From Zygotorulaspora mrakii (lineage: Eukaryota > Ascomycota > Saccharomycetes > Saccharomycetales > Saccharomycetaceae), in NCBI RefSeq assembly GCF_013402915.1, contig NC_050724.1, forward strand, positions 248,001-312,000: a stretch of 64,000 bases of DNA, written 5' to 3'. The position numbers were made by a program, and so were the translations under genes. Below the pieces are notes generated by a model that saw nothing but the letters and a program-made list of their open reading frames with translations, made no database searches and was not told the origin of the DNA. Below, one piece after another: positions 29,186 through 39,909 of this stretch. Within the stretch, counting starts at the first letter, position 1. Each line of letters starts with the position of its first letter.

Positions 29186-30373
29186 CTAAAACCAACAAAA
29201 TTTGGTGTTATTGTCCCATATGACATTATCCACACCAAAGCCTTTAGGTGGCCTGAATGCACTTAGAGAACTGTTTTTAGCATAAACATTTGACTCATGC
29301 TCCATTTCCAATAATTCCTTTTGCAACTCTGGGAATTGTTTAATCTCGATCTCTTGATCCCAGAAGACTAAACTTTTCAGTCCTGTTTTTTTAGTCTCCT
29401 TGACAGCCATTGTAATTAGTTTACAAAGCGTTAATTGTGCATCTGGCTTCCCCTCCTCCATGAATACTTTAACTATAATGAGAGAATCTCCACTCCAATT
29501 ATGATGCCATATTATGTGACTGTTGTCTGAAAGAGCAAAGCCAAATTTCAGATCCTTTTGCATTCTATTAGTCTTTTTCATGATGAAAAGATCACGATGT
29601 GCAAACCATTTATATAAATCGATATCAGCCGAAACCGTGAAGATAAATTTGTAAGGATTGAGCTTGCGTACTTTCTCGAGATTTCTGCTGAATGCTTTGT
29701 CTTGTAGAGCAACGAGCTCTTCATAGCCTCCAAATCCCAGTTCTCTGCCTTCTATGGTACCTTGATGGCAATACCGCTTCTCGATCTCATCCAACTGTGT
29801 CACGATATGCAGTGGTACATGTTCAGACTTGAAGCCCATGTTTGAGTAATATTCTCCCACTTCGCTATATAAGATGACTACCATATTTTTTATGAGATCA
29901 GGAGAGTTCGGGGCATCACGAACACCATCAAGATGGTCATTGAGGGCCTCTATCATCTGTCTGGCATAACCTTTTCCTCGATTTTCCGGCGAAGTATAAA
30001 CACCACCTATAGTCGCCACTAAGCAAGGTTCAACTTTTGAACCGGGATAAACGCAGCTTCCAAGTCTACCTAAAATTTCACAACTGCTCACAATTCGATC
30101 AGTCACCTTTTCAGAATTTACTTCTAGGTTTTCTAATATGAAGTACTTCAGACCGACCCATTCATGCCCTTCAGGAAACCTCTTTATTGTCTCGGTAGAT
30201 TTTCCCTTTTGTCCTATTTCTGACTTGCCCAATACTGCTTCTCTCTGAACATACTCTTCAAGGCTCAATTCTCCTTTCCAGTTATTGCCATTCTGAAAGT
30301 GTGTGTATTTAATGACTTCGGGATCTGTAGTTTCCCGAAACACTAGTGAATCAGAGTTTGGAAGGATGGTCAT
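29186..30373 (-). CDS. YGR111W homologue, GNAT-like N-acetyltransferase of unknown substrate
   Basis: 395 codons (S. cerevisiae YGR111W 400). A GNAT acetyl-CoA-binding motif A is readable at about 123-145 ('VATIGGVYTSPENRGKGYARQMIEALNDHL', with the RGKGYA loop). A second GNAT-like half follows ('NMGFKSEHVPLHI...'). Residues 1-110 are a family-specific N-terminal extension. The C-terminal FCWF and 'FRPPKGFGVDNVIWDNN' look conserved. Substrate is unknown. Position next to SHY1 is the S. cerevisiae arrangement. Confidence 0.88.
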   Translation of the reverse strand: MTILPNSDSLVFRETTDPEVIKYTHFQNGNNWKGELSLEEYVQREAVLGKSEIGQKGKSTETIKRFPEGHEWVGLKYFILENLEVNSEKVTDRIVSSCEILGRLGSCVYPGSKVEPCLVATIGGVYTSPENRGKGYARQMIEALNDHLDGVRDAPNSPDLIKNMVVILYSEVGEYYSNMGFKSEHVPLHIVTQLDEIEKRYCHQGTIEGRELGFGGYEELVALQDKAFSRNLEKVRKLNPYKFIFTVSADIDLYKWFAHRDLFIMKKTNRMQKDLKFGFALSDNSHIIWHHNWSGDSLIIVKVFMEEGKPDAQLTLCKLITMAVKETKKTGLKSLVFWDQEIEIKQFPELQKELLEMEHESNVYAKNSSLSAFRPPKGFGVDNVIWDNNTKFCWF

Positions 30374-31711
30374 ATTTCAATTTGACTAAATCTCACTAAT
30401 ATTGAATGGATAACTTTCGAGGTAGCAAGATAGCGTAACTGTTGCCAATTGTGGGTACAAATCAGGTTAACTTAAATCAGGTTAACTTTATTAACAATAT
30501 ATGTTTCAGAGACTGGCTTTTCTGCGCTCCACAAACATGAACAGAAATTTTTAGAAAGTCTAAGAATGTATTAGAATGGGAAACCTGCCTTCTCCGCGGT
30601 GCTCGCTCCCCGCTGGAAATTTTGCGGAATGAGCATATCATGAAGGAAAAGCAAGGAAGGCAACAGAATCCTCAACTATGACTATAGCACTTATCGACAG
30701 CACCACAATGTAGCAATCATGAAGGAGTCAGAAATCGCTAACCATTTCCTCTCAATCTCAACTCACACGCTCCCAACACTTGCTACATCAGAAGGGTAAC
30801 TCCCAATCCTTGTTGCAACCTATGCGCTCATGTAGTCTAGATCAAGTAATTAGGGCAGAGTTGCCATTATTTATGAGATGTATAATTTGTGGCATGCTAG
30901 CATTCATGTCCTTTCAGTGTCTGTATTTTTAGAATTCACATAAGAATATATTCATTAGTTTTGGTGATCTTCCTAACCCTTAGCAGGACCCATGATAAGA
31001 AGCCTGTTCACCTAATATCTCCGTAAAGCGTGATAAAATTACTCCTGGCTGGTATTGTCCAACTACTAGCAGGACAATGGTCAATCCTGACTGTGACCCC
31101 ATCGTGATTTTCTGCTCTTGCCGTGTCCTCATATATACGCTATGATTCCTAGATTTCGAAACGAGGTCAAACCTTTAAATCCATGAGCTAGGCACTTTTT
31201 TGAAATCTTCATTGAAAATTTGTCATTTCGCTAACGATGTGTATGCGGATATCAGGCTACTCTTCGCTAAATTGACCATCTGGATATGTGAATGAATAAA
31301 TTAGAAAAACTCCCTAACGCATACCAGAGTGGTAATACCTGGAAGTTGAAAACTAAGCTCGAACACGTAGCTCTGTAGTTATGCAGACACAAAATGGCAG
31401 AAAAAGCAATTGATTAGACACATCTGAATTTTCATGGCATCAATTTTGCATTCTAGACGTCAAAGATATATTCATGAATACTCATCCGGCCTCCGACTCA
31501 TGAAAGGCGCATTCTGGAACATAAAACATAAAAGATCGCTTCACAAGGATTATAAAGGGCTCTGAAAGTGTTGTCCCTAGGGAAAGAACACCCTATTCCA
31601 TATATCAACAGGTTTCAGTTTTGTCACGTGCTTTCACATTATATATAAAGTTGCTTCAATTGATAGGGAACTGGTAAAGGTCCCTCTACTATGCTTTTGC
31701 CAGCATCTGCT
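30374..31711. other. 1.3-kb gene-free interval between YGR111W-like and AXL1
   Basis: No ORF of coding character on either strand. A 15-bp direct repeat (AAATCAGGTTAACTT, 30459-30473 and 30474-30488) with a GTTAAC palindrome lies about 90 bp upstream of the YGR111W-like start. A GTCACGTG box lies at 31623-31630. This is where CLD1 would be expected from the S. cerevisiae order (YGR110W next to YGR111W), but CLD1 is found at 45.9 kb instead. Confidence 0.5.
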
Positions 31712-34700
31712 TTAAGCATCTTTGTAGGTTTTGATGTCTTCTATAACCTTTAATGCCACCGCTGGTCCCTTACTTTCATCCCACGCTTGTGCAATCGAAT
31801 TTGTATCAGATCCGCGCGGAGGTCTTAGCCCATACCAGATCATTTTGGTTATCTCCTTTAGAATTGTGGAGCACAATTTCCATGCCTCATTTCTAGCTTT
31901 AAAAGAATGGAAGAGTTGCATCGCTAATAAAGTTGGCTTTCCATTTGCTGCTCTCACAATGTCGGCGACTTCTTCCGAGGAGATTACCAAGCCCTTCATT
32001 TTCAAAAAGAACTCTAACTGGGAAACGAGCCTCCGATCAGCTACATCCCCATCATTCATGGGGCTTGTAATCATGATAGATAGCTTGGACCTTTTGGCGG
32101 AAAATAAAGATATTGTCTCCTTATAAAACTGCGTGTATCTTGGCAATGTGAGCAAACTAATGAAATTTAGATCAACACAGGTTTCTCTATCACAAAATTC
32201 ATACTGTTTATCCAGAATTTGATTCCTAAACTTTTTATGTCTTTTCATTGTGGAACTGTTCAGAATAAAGGCGTCGCCACTCTGAACGTTACCAACAATT
32301 TCATTCGACAGGTTTGCGGGGCCTGCAAATTTCTGTAATTTGTCAGCTGTAGTGCTTTTGTATAAATTCACATAGGGTTTCACGTAATTTTCTGAGAACG
32401 TTTCTTGGCTCAACTTTCCGAGAATCTCCTTTTCCAGATATGCAAAATACTCATCGATATGACTTTCTAATGTCATGCAGTTTGCATCTGACATGACTGT
32501 AATATGTAGTCCCACTGTATCTGAAAGTAGCCGAAGGCCTCCCATTACTAGATAGCCGATTTGCCTTCTATTTCTAAGTTCTGATACGATCGACAAGGAA
32601 AGTAAGTATTCTGTAAACGCAGTGAGAGAAAGGATTTGCATTTCATTACGTTTTCCTGTTTGAATGAAATATACTATACTGTTATTGGGATCATCTTTTT
32701 GACCAGGTTGCTGAATATAGACGTTGGTTCCAGGTTCGAGTTCTTTCGTTGATAAATGGTGTTTGAAAGTAGATTGAACTTTGTAATATTTTTGTAAATG
32801 ACCCGTGAATGAATCATTCAAATAGCTGTTGAGCTCATCAGCACATGAAATATCTCCCTGGATGAACAGATTGAGATATTTAGGGCCATCCAAAAATGAT
32901 CTACAGAAAGCCTTAAAGCCTTCCATATCTATATCTTCTAAAGCATTCATCCTTTCATTGAAGGTCCACATATTCTTTTCTAGGACGACTAACAATCCCA
33001 CACTTGCGACGTCCACGCCGCTACGATTGGCTGCCTCCTGATACGTATTTCTAACCAAAACGCGAGCTTTTCTTAGAAGTTCCTTAGAAGGAAACTCGGG
33101 ATCTGTAGCGATCCTTCTTATGGTTGATATGAGGGAAACAAGAACTGGCTTTAAACCGTCTGAGAATCCCGATATAGTGAAGCTAATGCTCACGTCACCT
33201 TTGGTAGAGCAGCCAAACTCGTAGGAAAAGCCTAGCTTGATGGATGGATATAGACTGGGGCATAAAGATATGAACAAAATTTGGATTAATGTCTCCAAGT
33301 GCATGGTATTTTCAGGACTAGGTTTTATCTGCATGCTTAAAACATCAATAGAAACGACAGACTTAAATCTCAATGAACCAGTCACGTCATCCGGCAATAT
33401 CCACATCTCATGGTGTTCATTCTGGCTGACTAATGTAGGAATCGTTTTAATCAAGTCGCTATTGATAGCAAAACTCAGCGAAGCAGAACGACATTTATTA
33501 GATGAAGTCATCAAGATTTCATTTAAAGTTGAGGAACAGTTCGCCCATTTTGGTTTAAAACAATTCTCTTTGGGAAAATGAAAGTTGTAATGCATGTTAC
33601 AGCTTGGCTTACCATCGTTCAGGTTTAATATGACTTTAAGATACTCAAAATCGTAGGCAGCATCCCTTTTAAGAGCTTTATTAGAATAATCTTGCTGGAT
33701 AGTTTCCGTAAAGAATGGGCATGTACTCAAATCTCCAAGAAGAATCAACCTGATATTATTCGTGGTCATAAATTCTTTAAGAAACATCTGGAAATTAATA
33801 GCTTGACCTATCCACCATCTTTCACTATCCGTATTTTCGTGAAAAAATGAGATGGAAGATTCCTCGGATAGTATAGGTGAACCTTTGAAGAGACATCTCA
33901 GATCTAAGGCCTCTAAATCTTCCTGCATCAAACAACTTAAACTTGAACATTCCTGCATTGGAGAACTCTCCTTTGGTAAGTAGATAAATCGCAAAACATC
34001 GATGCTACATTGATCGCTCAGAAACTTCGAAAGAGTTAAAGTGTCATTCCCGCTGAACAGGGGAATCAAAACATATGATATTGTTTCAACTATAGAGCTT
34101 ATCTTCTTCCAGCCCGTATTTGTTAGGGAGAGTTCAAGCACTAGTCCCATGCCGTTTGTCGCAAAGTCGGATGTAAACGCGTAACAGCTCGTTATCCAGC
34201 CTTCTTGCTTGAAATAGTGACAAAGAGATCCTTCTGATTCATCGCCGAAGATTTCACTCCAGAAGTGTGCAAAAGTTACAACATCTTTCTTAGTGAATCT
34301 CGTATTTTGCCAGTGCACAGGGAAGAATATCCTTGACATCGGAAGTTTATGCACATTGACAAAAATGGCGTTTTGTTTTTCGCTTTCAGAGAAGCATAAG
34401 CAATTGGCATATTTTTCTTTCCATGTGTCGCTTAATATCTTTGTAGTATGGATCTCATCTTCTTCCTGAGTAAGTACCGGTGACGTCAACTTCGATCTCC
34501 TAGAGGACTTTTTCGGCGATCTCAGAGAAGGTTTGATTGAACGAATTATATTTCTTCTTGAAGAAGGGTACATCGGTATGTCTCCAAAACTCTTTATGGC
34601 AATCTTGGCCAAAGCGTTTACAGATTGAGGGCCTCGAATACAAAGAGTCATGTGCGAACTCAAATAATTCTCGTCAAAGTAGTGTTGCAACTCATCTTTC

Positions 34701-35311
34701 AGGTTCAACCCCTGAGCCTGCGCCATACTTTTCAGAGTGGACATGTTACCAGTGCCAAATCGATGAAATGTATGTTTTTCGCTGGATAATAATCGAGCAG
34801 CATGGTAGAATATTTTGGAGCTGGAAGACAGGTTACCATTGTGCTCACTCTCTATCGCGTATATCTCCTTGTTGATGAGATCAGACTGAAACAAGGGTTC
34901 AACAAAGAATGATGAGAAAACCTCTACTGCCTGATGAAAGCTCATCTCCTCGGAAGTATGAATGCTGGGCAACTCAAAATAAAACGACGTCTGTTCTCCT
35001 GTTGTGAATGCATTTTGTAATCCATTATATTTAGCAATCATCCCATGATAAGTTCCCGGAACGGGGAACCTTCTGGACCCTGCAGCTAAGAGCATGTGTT
35101 CGCATAAATGAGCCAAGCCAGGTATCTCGTCAGGGTCATTGTGCGAACCCGTCGCTACCGTGAGAGAACATCCACTTGAATTTTCCGTCGGATCCGATAT
35201 CAAAAGAGTCTCCATTCCGTTGGGTAATTTGCACAGCCTGTGTGTTCTATTCTCGAGAGAGACCGGCGTATAAAACTGGATATCGTAATGTTTAACATTG
35301 GACCACGACAT
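31712..35311 (-). CDS. AXL1: AXL1, M16 metalloprotease for a-factor maturation and axial budding
   Basis: 1199 codons from the first ATG at 35311 (S. cerevisiae 1208); the frame opens upstream only through GTG. The inverted zinc motif H68-x-x-E71-H72 ('GLAHLCEHMLLAAG') is intact, at the same residue numbers as in S. cerevisiae Axl1. The protein has the four-part insulysin/M16 layout, with an active N-terminal domain and inactive repeats ('TFHRFGTGN', 'LRNRRQIGYLVMGG' later). Axl1 makes the second N-terminal cut of the a-factor precursor in a cells and marks axial bud sites in haploids; the budding role does not need protease activity. Its upstream flank is one end of the rearranged region. 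Confidence 0.95.
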   Translation of the reverse strand: MSWSNVKHYDIQFYTPVSLENRTHRLCKLPNGMETLLISDPTENSSGCSLTVATGSHNDPDEIPGLAHLCEHMLLAAGSRRFPVPGTYHGMIAKYNGLQNAFTTGEQTSFYFELPSIHTSEEMSFHQAVEVFSSFFVEPLFQSDLINKEIYAIESEHNGNLSSSSKIFYHAARLLSSEKHTFHRFGTGNMSTLKSMAQAQGLNLKDELQHYFDENYLSSHMTLCIRGPQSVNALAKIAIKSFGDIPMYPSSRRNIIRSIKPSLRSPKKSSRRSKLTSPVLTQEEDEIHTTKILSDTWKEKYANCLCFSESEKQNAIFVNVHKLPMSRIFFPVHWQNTRFTKKDVVTFAHFWSEIFGDESEGSLCHYFKQEGWITSCYAFTSDFATNGMGLVLELSLTNTGWKKISSIVETISYVLIPLFSGNDTLTLSKFLSDQCSIDVLRFIYLPKESSPMQECSSLSCLMQEDLEALDLRCLFKGSPILSEESSISFFHENTDSERWWIGQAINFQMFLKEFMTTNNIRLILLGDLSTCPFFTETIQQDYSNKALKRDAAYDFEYLKVILNLNDGKPSCNMHYNFHFPKENCFKPKWANCSSTLNEILMTSSNKCRSASLSFAINSDLIKTIPTLVSQNEHHEMWILPDDVTGSLRFKSVVSIDVLSMQIKPSPENTMHLETLIQILFISLCPSLYPSIKLGFSYEFGCSTKGDVSISFTISGFSDGLKPVLVSLISTIRRIATDPEFPSKELLRKARVLVRNTYQEAANRSGVDVASVGLLVVLEKNMWTFNERMNALEDIDMEGFKAFCRSFLDGPKYLNLFIQGDISCADELNSYLNDSFTGHLQKYYKVQSTFKHHLSTKELEPGTNVYIQQPGQKDDPNNSIVYFIQTGKRNEMQILSLTAFTEYLLSLSIVSELRNRRQIGYLVMGGLRLLSDTVGLHITVMSDANCMTLESHIDEYFAYLEKEILGKLSQETFSENYVKPYVNLYKSTTADKLQKFAGPANLSNEIVGNVQSGDAFILNSSTMKRHKKFRNQILDKQYEFCDRETCVDLNFISLLTLPRYTQFYKETISLFSAKRSKLSIMITSPMNDGDVADRRLVSQLEFFLKMKGLVISSEEVADIVRAANGKPTLLAMQLFHSFKARNEAWKLCSTILKEITKMIWYGLRPPRGSDTNSIAQAWDESKGPAVALKVIEDIKTYKDA

Positions 35312-35732
35312 ATCTTCGCCCACTACAAATCGATCAAGTGGTATGCGAATTCTCAGACGCTATAATGCTTACAAGCCTCTTCGGAACATATAGCTTGACA
35401 AATCATGTTAAATATATTGAAACTCGTTGCAAGTTTGTAACTGTTAATGAGGCATCAGCATTGAAGTGACCGAATTGGCATATACCGGAGTAGTCATGAG
35501 AAACAATCAAAAACGGCCAATTAATAGCATACTGTCATTAGAAATTTCTTACTGGGGGTATTGGAATGTGCCTGGCACATGGCATGAATGGCGATGGATT
35601 GAAAACAAAAAATGTCGATATGTTATTTACATCACGCCCACATAAAAAAGCGAATTGCACAATACCGTATCGCTTAGATAAGGTTGTAGAAAAAAAGATG
35701 CTGGCTATGGCGAGCCTCAGGTATTGCCCTGG

Positions 35733-35776
35733 TACTGCTCTAGTACTGCTCTAGTACTGCTCTAGTACTGATCTAG
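35733..35776 (+). repeat. 11-bp tandem repeat, four units
   Basis: TACTGCTCTAG repeated four times, the last unit with one substitution (TACTGATCTAG). It lies about 60 bp beyond the 3' end of tRNA-Tyr, within the AXL1-CLB2 interval. Confidence 0.85.
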
Positions 35777-35835
35777 CTTCGAGATGCTAAATTGAAGCCT
35801 GTTGGCAAAAGTGTTTTTGAAATCTTCAAAAAAAT

Positions 35836-35934
35836 TCTCCCGGGGGCGAGTCGAACGCCCGATCTCAAGATTACTTTGTTGTTTTTCAACACACATTACA
35901 GTCTTGCGCCTTAAACCAACTTGGCTACCGAGAG
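35836..35934 (-). tRNA. tRNA-Tyr(GUA) with 24-nt intron
   Basis: On the minus strand the exons read CTCTCGGTAGCCAAGTTGG... and ...ATCTTGAGATCGGGCG, the S. cerevisiae tRNA-Tyr sequence, with 75 nt mature length before CCA. Exon 1 is 35934-35896, intron 35895-35872, exon 2 35871-35836. Anticodon GTA is followed by A, with the intron one base 3' of the anticodon as in all yeast nuclear tRNA introns. The intron is 24 nt against 14 in S. cerevisiae. Boxes A and B are intact. A solo LTR starts about 105 bp upstream of its 5' end. Confidence 0.96.
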
Positions 35935-36038
35935 TACGCTTGTTTAATTTAGTTATTTAGTTTATGGGAATATTAGGAACTGAATGTCCTGCGAACATAT
36001 CAGATCGTTTGCTTTAATTACTGTATGGAGAGGGATGG

Positions 36039-36507
36039 TGTTGAAATATAAATCGAGATTGTAAGATATATTAAAGAGATGACTTATAAGCATCAAAAAT
36101 AAGACAATTGGTCTGTAAAACAAAATAAACGAAGCCAGATGAAGCCCTAACAGAATGTCAATCGATACTGGAAAGATATCGGATGACAGTCTATCGCGAG
36201 ACGTTTACAACTCAGGAGTCTGACTACGAAGGAGTCTATGGAATGAAGACGAAATAACAGTTGTACTGTGGATTCTATGGGACTAGAAATGGTGTGATGA
36301 CGATGAAAATTCTTCACTCGTCGTCCTCTCTTATGGTTCAATAGGTGCGAAATGCTGGGTATAAATACTGACGTATTTTCCAGATATTAATCCAAGTTCA
36401 ATTAGTCTTATCTCAATTCATGATATAGAAAACCAAGGAATTATATATCTCTATAATTGAATATCATAGTATTATCATCAATGTCAAACCAAGTTACTAT
36501 CGACAAC
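36039..36507 (+). mobile_element. Ty1/copia-type solo LTR, copy 1
   Basis: 469 bp starting TGTTGAAATATAAATC and ending ACTATCGACAAC, nearly identical to the copies at 48741-49209 and 49236-49704. The TGTTG start resembles the Ty1/Ty2/Ty4 LTR start. As in Ty1, a gag-like ATG lies just inside the 3' end (36481, MSNQVTIDN...) and runs out of the LTR for 17 codons to a stop. Its 5' end is about 105 bp from the 5' end of tRNA-Tyr, a classic Ty insertion position. No 5-bp target duplication is visible, as expected if the locus has since recombined. A 64-codon antisense frame inside it is not a gene. Confidence 0.85.
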
Positions 36508-38500
36508 GCCGAAGAAAACATTCTTTCTAAATAGAAAAAACCATTAGTAACGATACTACAAAAGGAATGAAGTCAGACGAAGCCCTACTTGCTGCCCTCT
36601 TGAAACTAGGTTGTTTACGATTGTATATTGGCTTGGCAATTGACGATAGACAATAGGATACTTTTCTGCGGCATTCCATACTGGCTCATGAAACGGTATG
36701 GCCATGCTACTCGCAACGCCCAAAGTCGGATTATTGGGCGGATAACTACTTGCTAAACGATCAAGTATCTCAAGGTAAGAATATCTAGCTTTCCTTTTTA
36801 CTTTTAACATGCTCTGTTACCCCATCTGAGATGTGAAGCTGAAAATGAATGCCAGTGATCATGCTGTAAAGCTGAGTGTTCACTTATAACCTCAGTCTCT
36901 AAAATCTCATCAATTGGAGAATACAGAGCTGCGAAACCTGAAGGAGAGCAGCAAATCGAAGCTAAAAGTCTTGATTTCATGAGGCTATTGATCAATTCAC
37001 GATCCAAGTCATCTGATGAACGCTGAGAGCACTGCTTCTTGGTTTTGACGTGGTGGACCCTTAAATGCAAGGTGTAGGTGAAGAATAATTTAAGAAATGC
37101 TCTTAAGTACGTACGTAGGGGAGGGGCAATAACACTAGCGTTGATGATCATACAATAATCAACTCTTTCAATAGCAACCAGCTAGTGGATTTTAACTCAT
37201 AACAGTATATTATCGGTGCAAGACTTTCCTCGCCTTGCCAAGTATACGGCTCGGCAAGTCAAGGCTGTTCTATCAGTGCTTTGCGACCTGCTAAGTTGGG
37301 GTAGCTAGCTCAGCCTTTGTTCCATTGTAAATCATATTATACAAGAATACGCTAAATTGAGGGCATTACTGCGATATCCAGACACTGGAGTCCACCGCTC
37401 ATAAACTATAGTATATCTCGTCTAAAAGATTGGCATGTAATTGCTGAATTGGAGGCATGGTTACTGTGTGTTCGACGAACAAAAGATGGCGACCCAGCGC
37501 CGCATAGCTTATAACCTACTCATGTTGATGGCGCAGAGGTCATAACCACTAGCAACAGCGCTCATAAGGTAAGTCAGTGCTAGACACATTGTGCTTGAGC
37601 CGAATGACCGGACTAGGAAGCTATTACGTATCAAGTGTGTTCTGCACTAAGCGCTAGCAATTCGACAATGGCGCCAGGCGTGGGAACGGCTGCGCGCTCA
37701 GTGTCAGAAGATCCCACATCTATCATTCAAGAGTGGCATAGCAGGGAACTTTTAAACAGGCATACACAAGCAACCCTATATCTGTGTGTCACCAAATTAG
37801 CGTCAACAGTTCTGAATTGCTTAGCTCTCTCAAAATTAATCTGTTCCGTGGATTCATCATGTGAACATAGCTCTTTTTCTCGCAGAAGCTTCTCAGGTAG
37901 TACAGTATGACACGAAAACAAGACATTTCAAATGCAAGAAACTTAAGGCACCTTGGAAACCTTATTGGGAATGCCTGTAGCATCCCCGTTATCAAGCCTA
38001 CTGTTAACCATATGTATATCTGTATATCACGTGCACGGTCTATTATGTAAGATTGACTAATCATTATACAAACGCGCCAACTAGTAATTGAGCGTAGATT
38101 AGACCTGTCTACGCTTAGCTAGTGATGAATGCCATGTCTCGTGTCTCGTCAGCATTACCACCGTGACCTGATGAAGTTGCACAGAACACTGATCTGAGTG
38201 AACTTTTCTTCTTCTCATGCATAGATGCATTGACACGCACAAGTGTCTATTCATTGGAAGCACTGAATGGCAGCATAGTGCACTTCTCGTCGAGATAGAA
38301 GCAAGAAAAGAAAGCTGGACGAGACATAATAGCCACGCAATTATCAAGAAGAGAAGAGACTAATACGGAAGCGAAGGAACGGAGGGGTTTGAGGTTGTTT
38401 CAATCATATTTTCCACTAGTCGTTTTTTGTTTTGTTTTTACCTTTTCTGTTCCACATACACGAAAAAGGAAAATAATCAAATAAGTTTCGTATCCGTTTA
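36508..38500. other. decayed gene-poor interval beside the LTR
   Basis: About 2 kb with no convincing gene. The first 26 bp (36508-36533) is identical to the segment that separates LTR copies 2 and 3, so it belongs to the element or to a shared recombination product. Short frames at 36556-36810 and 36804-37151 (minus strand) and others have no recognisable domain. In S. cerevisiae the corresponding place holds only THI22. I read this as rearrangement-breakpoint debris plus the distal part of the CLB2 upstream region. Confidence 0.45.
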
Positions 38501-38527
38501 TTACCATATCGGGATAAAGGTAAACAA
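38501..38527 (+). promoter_or_regulatory. Mcm1-Forkhead (SFF) composite element for the CLB2-type gene
   Basis: TTACCATATCGGGATAA (38501-38517) fits the Mcm1 CC-N6-GG core with flanking AT. It is followed after one base by GGTAAACAA (38519-38527), a perfect Fkh1/2 site. This is the S. cerevisiae 'CLB2 cluster' arrangement that drives G2/M expression. It lies about 750 bp upstream of the start codon, a distance similar to that in S. cerevisiae CLB2. Confidence 0.8.
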
Positions 38528-39274
38528 ATTGATCAAAGTGGATAAGTGTCAACAATATATATTTCTGTTTGTGTTAAGTGAAATATTCAATTGAACAGAG
38601 TTTAGCCCTGACTTCGAGGTGGAAGAAGTTGCTTTGAAGCCATTGAAACCAACCTGGTCTTATTCCTCTCTACTTCTTTTCTTAGAGAATTTACTACTCT
38701 TTCAGTCTGTTACAAAAAATTTGGACGACCGGTATACACACACCTCAAATACGTACTAGTGGGATCGACATCGCTAGATCGGTTAGCCTATTCAGGGAAA
38801 AGAGAAACAAATCAGTTGTGCAGATATCTTTGGAGAACCGGCATACTACTGAGCGTTGTCCTCTCTTCGACTACTATTTTTTCTTTACTTTGTTTAGCAA
38901 TTCCAGGACGATAGTATTTTACAATTGATCCCTTCCAAGTGCTATTCGATCCTTGATTTTTGTTTTGTGCCTGATTTGATTACAGGTTCTGGATATTTGA
39001 TATATATCCACTGGCCGTACTTTCGTGTGTTGTACTCTCTACATTGTTTGGCACTTTATTTTAGTTTGAGCCCATTGACACCTATTCAAAGATTCGAGGC
39101 ATCAAACTTAAATATAAGTAGAGGAATATTGATCAGAAGTTTATTCCCGAGTGTTGAATATTCATATTTTGTCGCATATACTGTGTCATAACGAACAATT
39201 GATTTCGTGTATCAACATTATTGTGATACTTTTGTTTACAGAGAAAACATCTGTTCTTAAAATTTCTCACATTG
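38528..39274. promoter_or_regulatory. long CLB2 upstream region / probable leader
   Basis: About 750 bp between the Mcm1-Fkh element and the CLB2-type ATG, AT-rich, with several short upstream ATG frames (for example 38925-39191, 88 codons, no domain). A long leader is likely because the UAS is so distant, but the transcription start cannot be read from sequence. Confidence 0.4.
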
Positions 39275-39877
39275 ATGTCCTCATCCTCTGAGAATACAGA
39301 AAATACACAGAATGACAGATCTGCTAAAATTTTGAGAAATGTTCAGCAAAGGTTAGCATTGAACAATGTTACGAACACGATAACAGCGCAACAAAATGCA
39401 TCTCATCAGTCATCTATTAGAAACTTGAAAAGTTCTCTGTCCATGGCAAGAGATGAAGGAAGCAGAATTCCACAGTTTAGTAAAGAGACATATATTCATC
39501 CAAGCTTAGCTAATTCATCAACACTCGATCCACAAAATAGCTCACGAAGTAGCACGACGAATAAATCGATTGACTTCCTGTCCTCCAAAACAGCATCAGT
39601 TGGACAAGGCGAATTAGGTTCTTTCACTGTGTGCGAGAATAAAGAGAACCAAGATCCATTCTCTTCATCGAGACTGTTACCTTCAATAAGAGAAGAAGGA
39701 CATCACAAGTCAGATGAGGAGCACGTACTTCTGAAATCTCAGTCGAGTCATATTACACAAACTGGTAAACCAGATCCAAAAAGCTCACAAATTTTTTTAG
39801 GTAATGATAAAATTGATACCAGCAGTGACTATCAGAAAAGCAATAGCAGTAGTACTAATAATAATAACAATAACAGC

Positions 39878-39909
<32 letters not shown>

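Noticed and set aside
31623..31630. GTCACGTG followed by AT-rich sequence as a centromere CDEI
   Set aside because: No CDEIII-like TTTCCGAA core about 80-170 bp downstream. Probably a Cbf1/Pho4-type box or chance.
36147..36341. 64-codon minus-strand ORF, repeated at 48849-49043 (-) and 49403-49597 (+)
   Set aside because: All three lie antisense inside the 469-bp LTRs and move with them. No domain; a by-product of the repeat.
36556..37151. 84- and 115-codon minus-strand ORFs right of LTR copy 1 as Ty Gag remnants
   Set aside because: I could not match them to Gag or Pol motifs, and their orientation is opposite to the LTR. Left as undefined decayed sequence.
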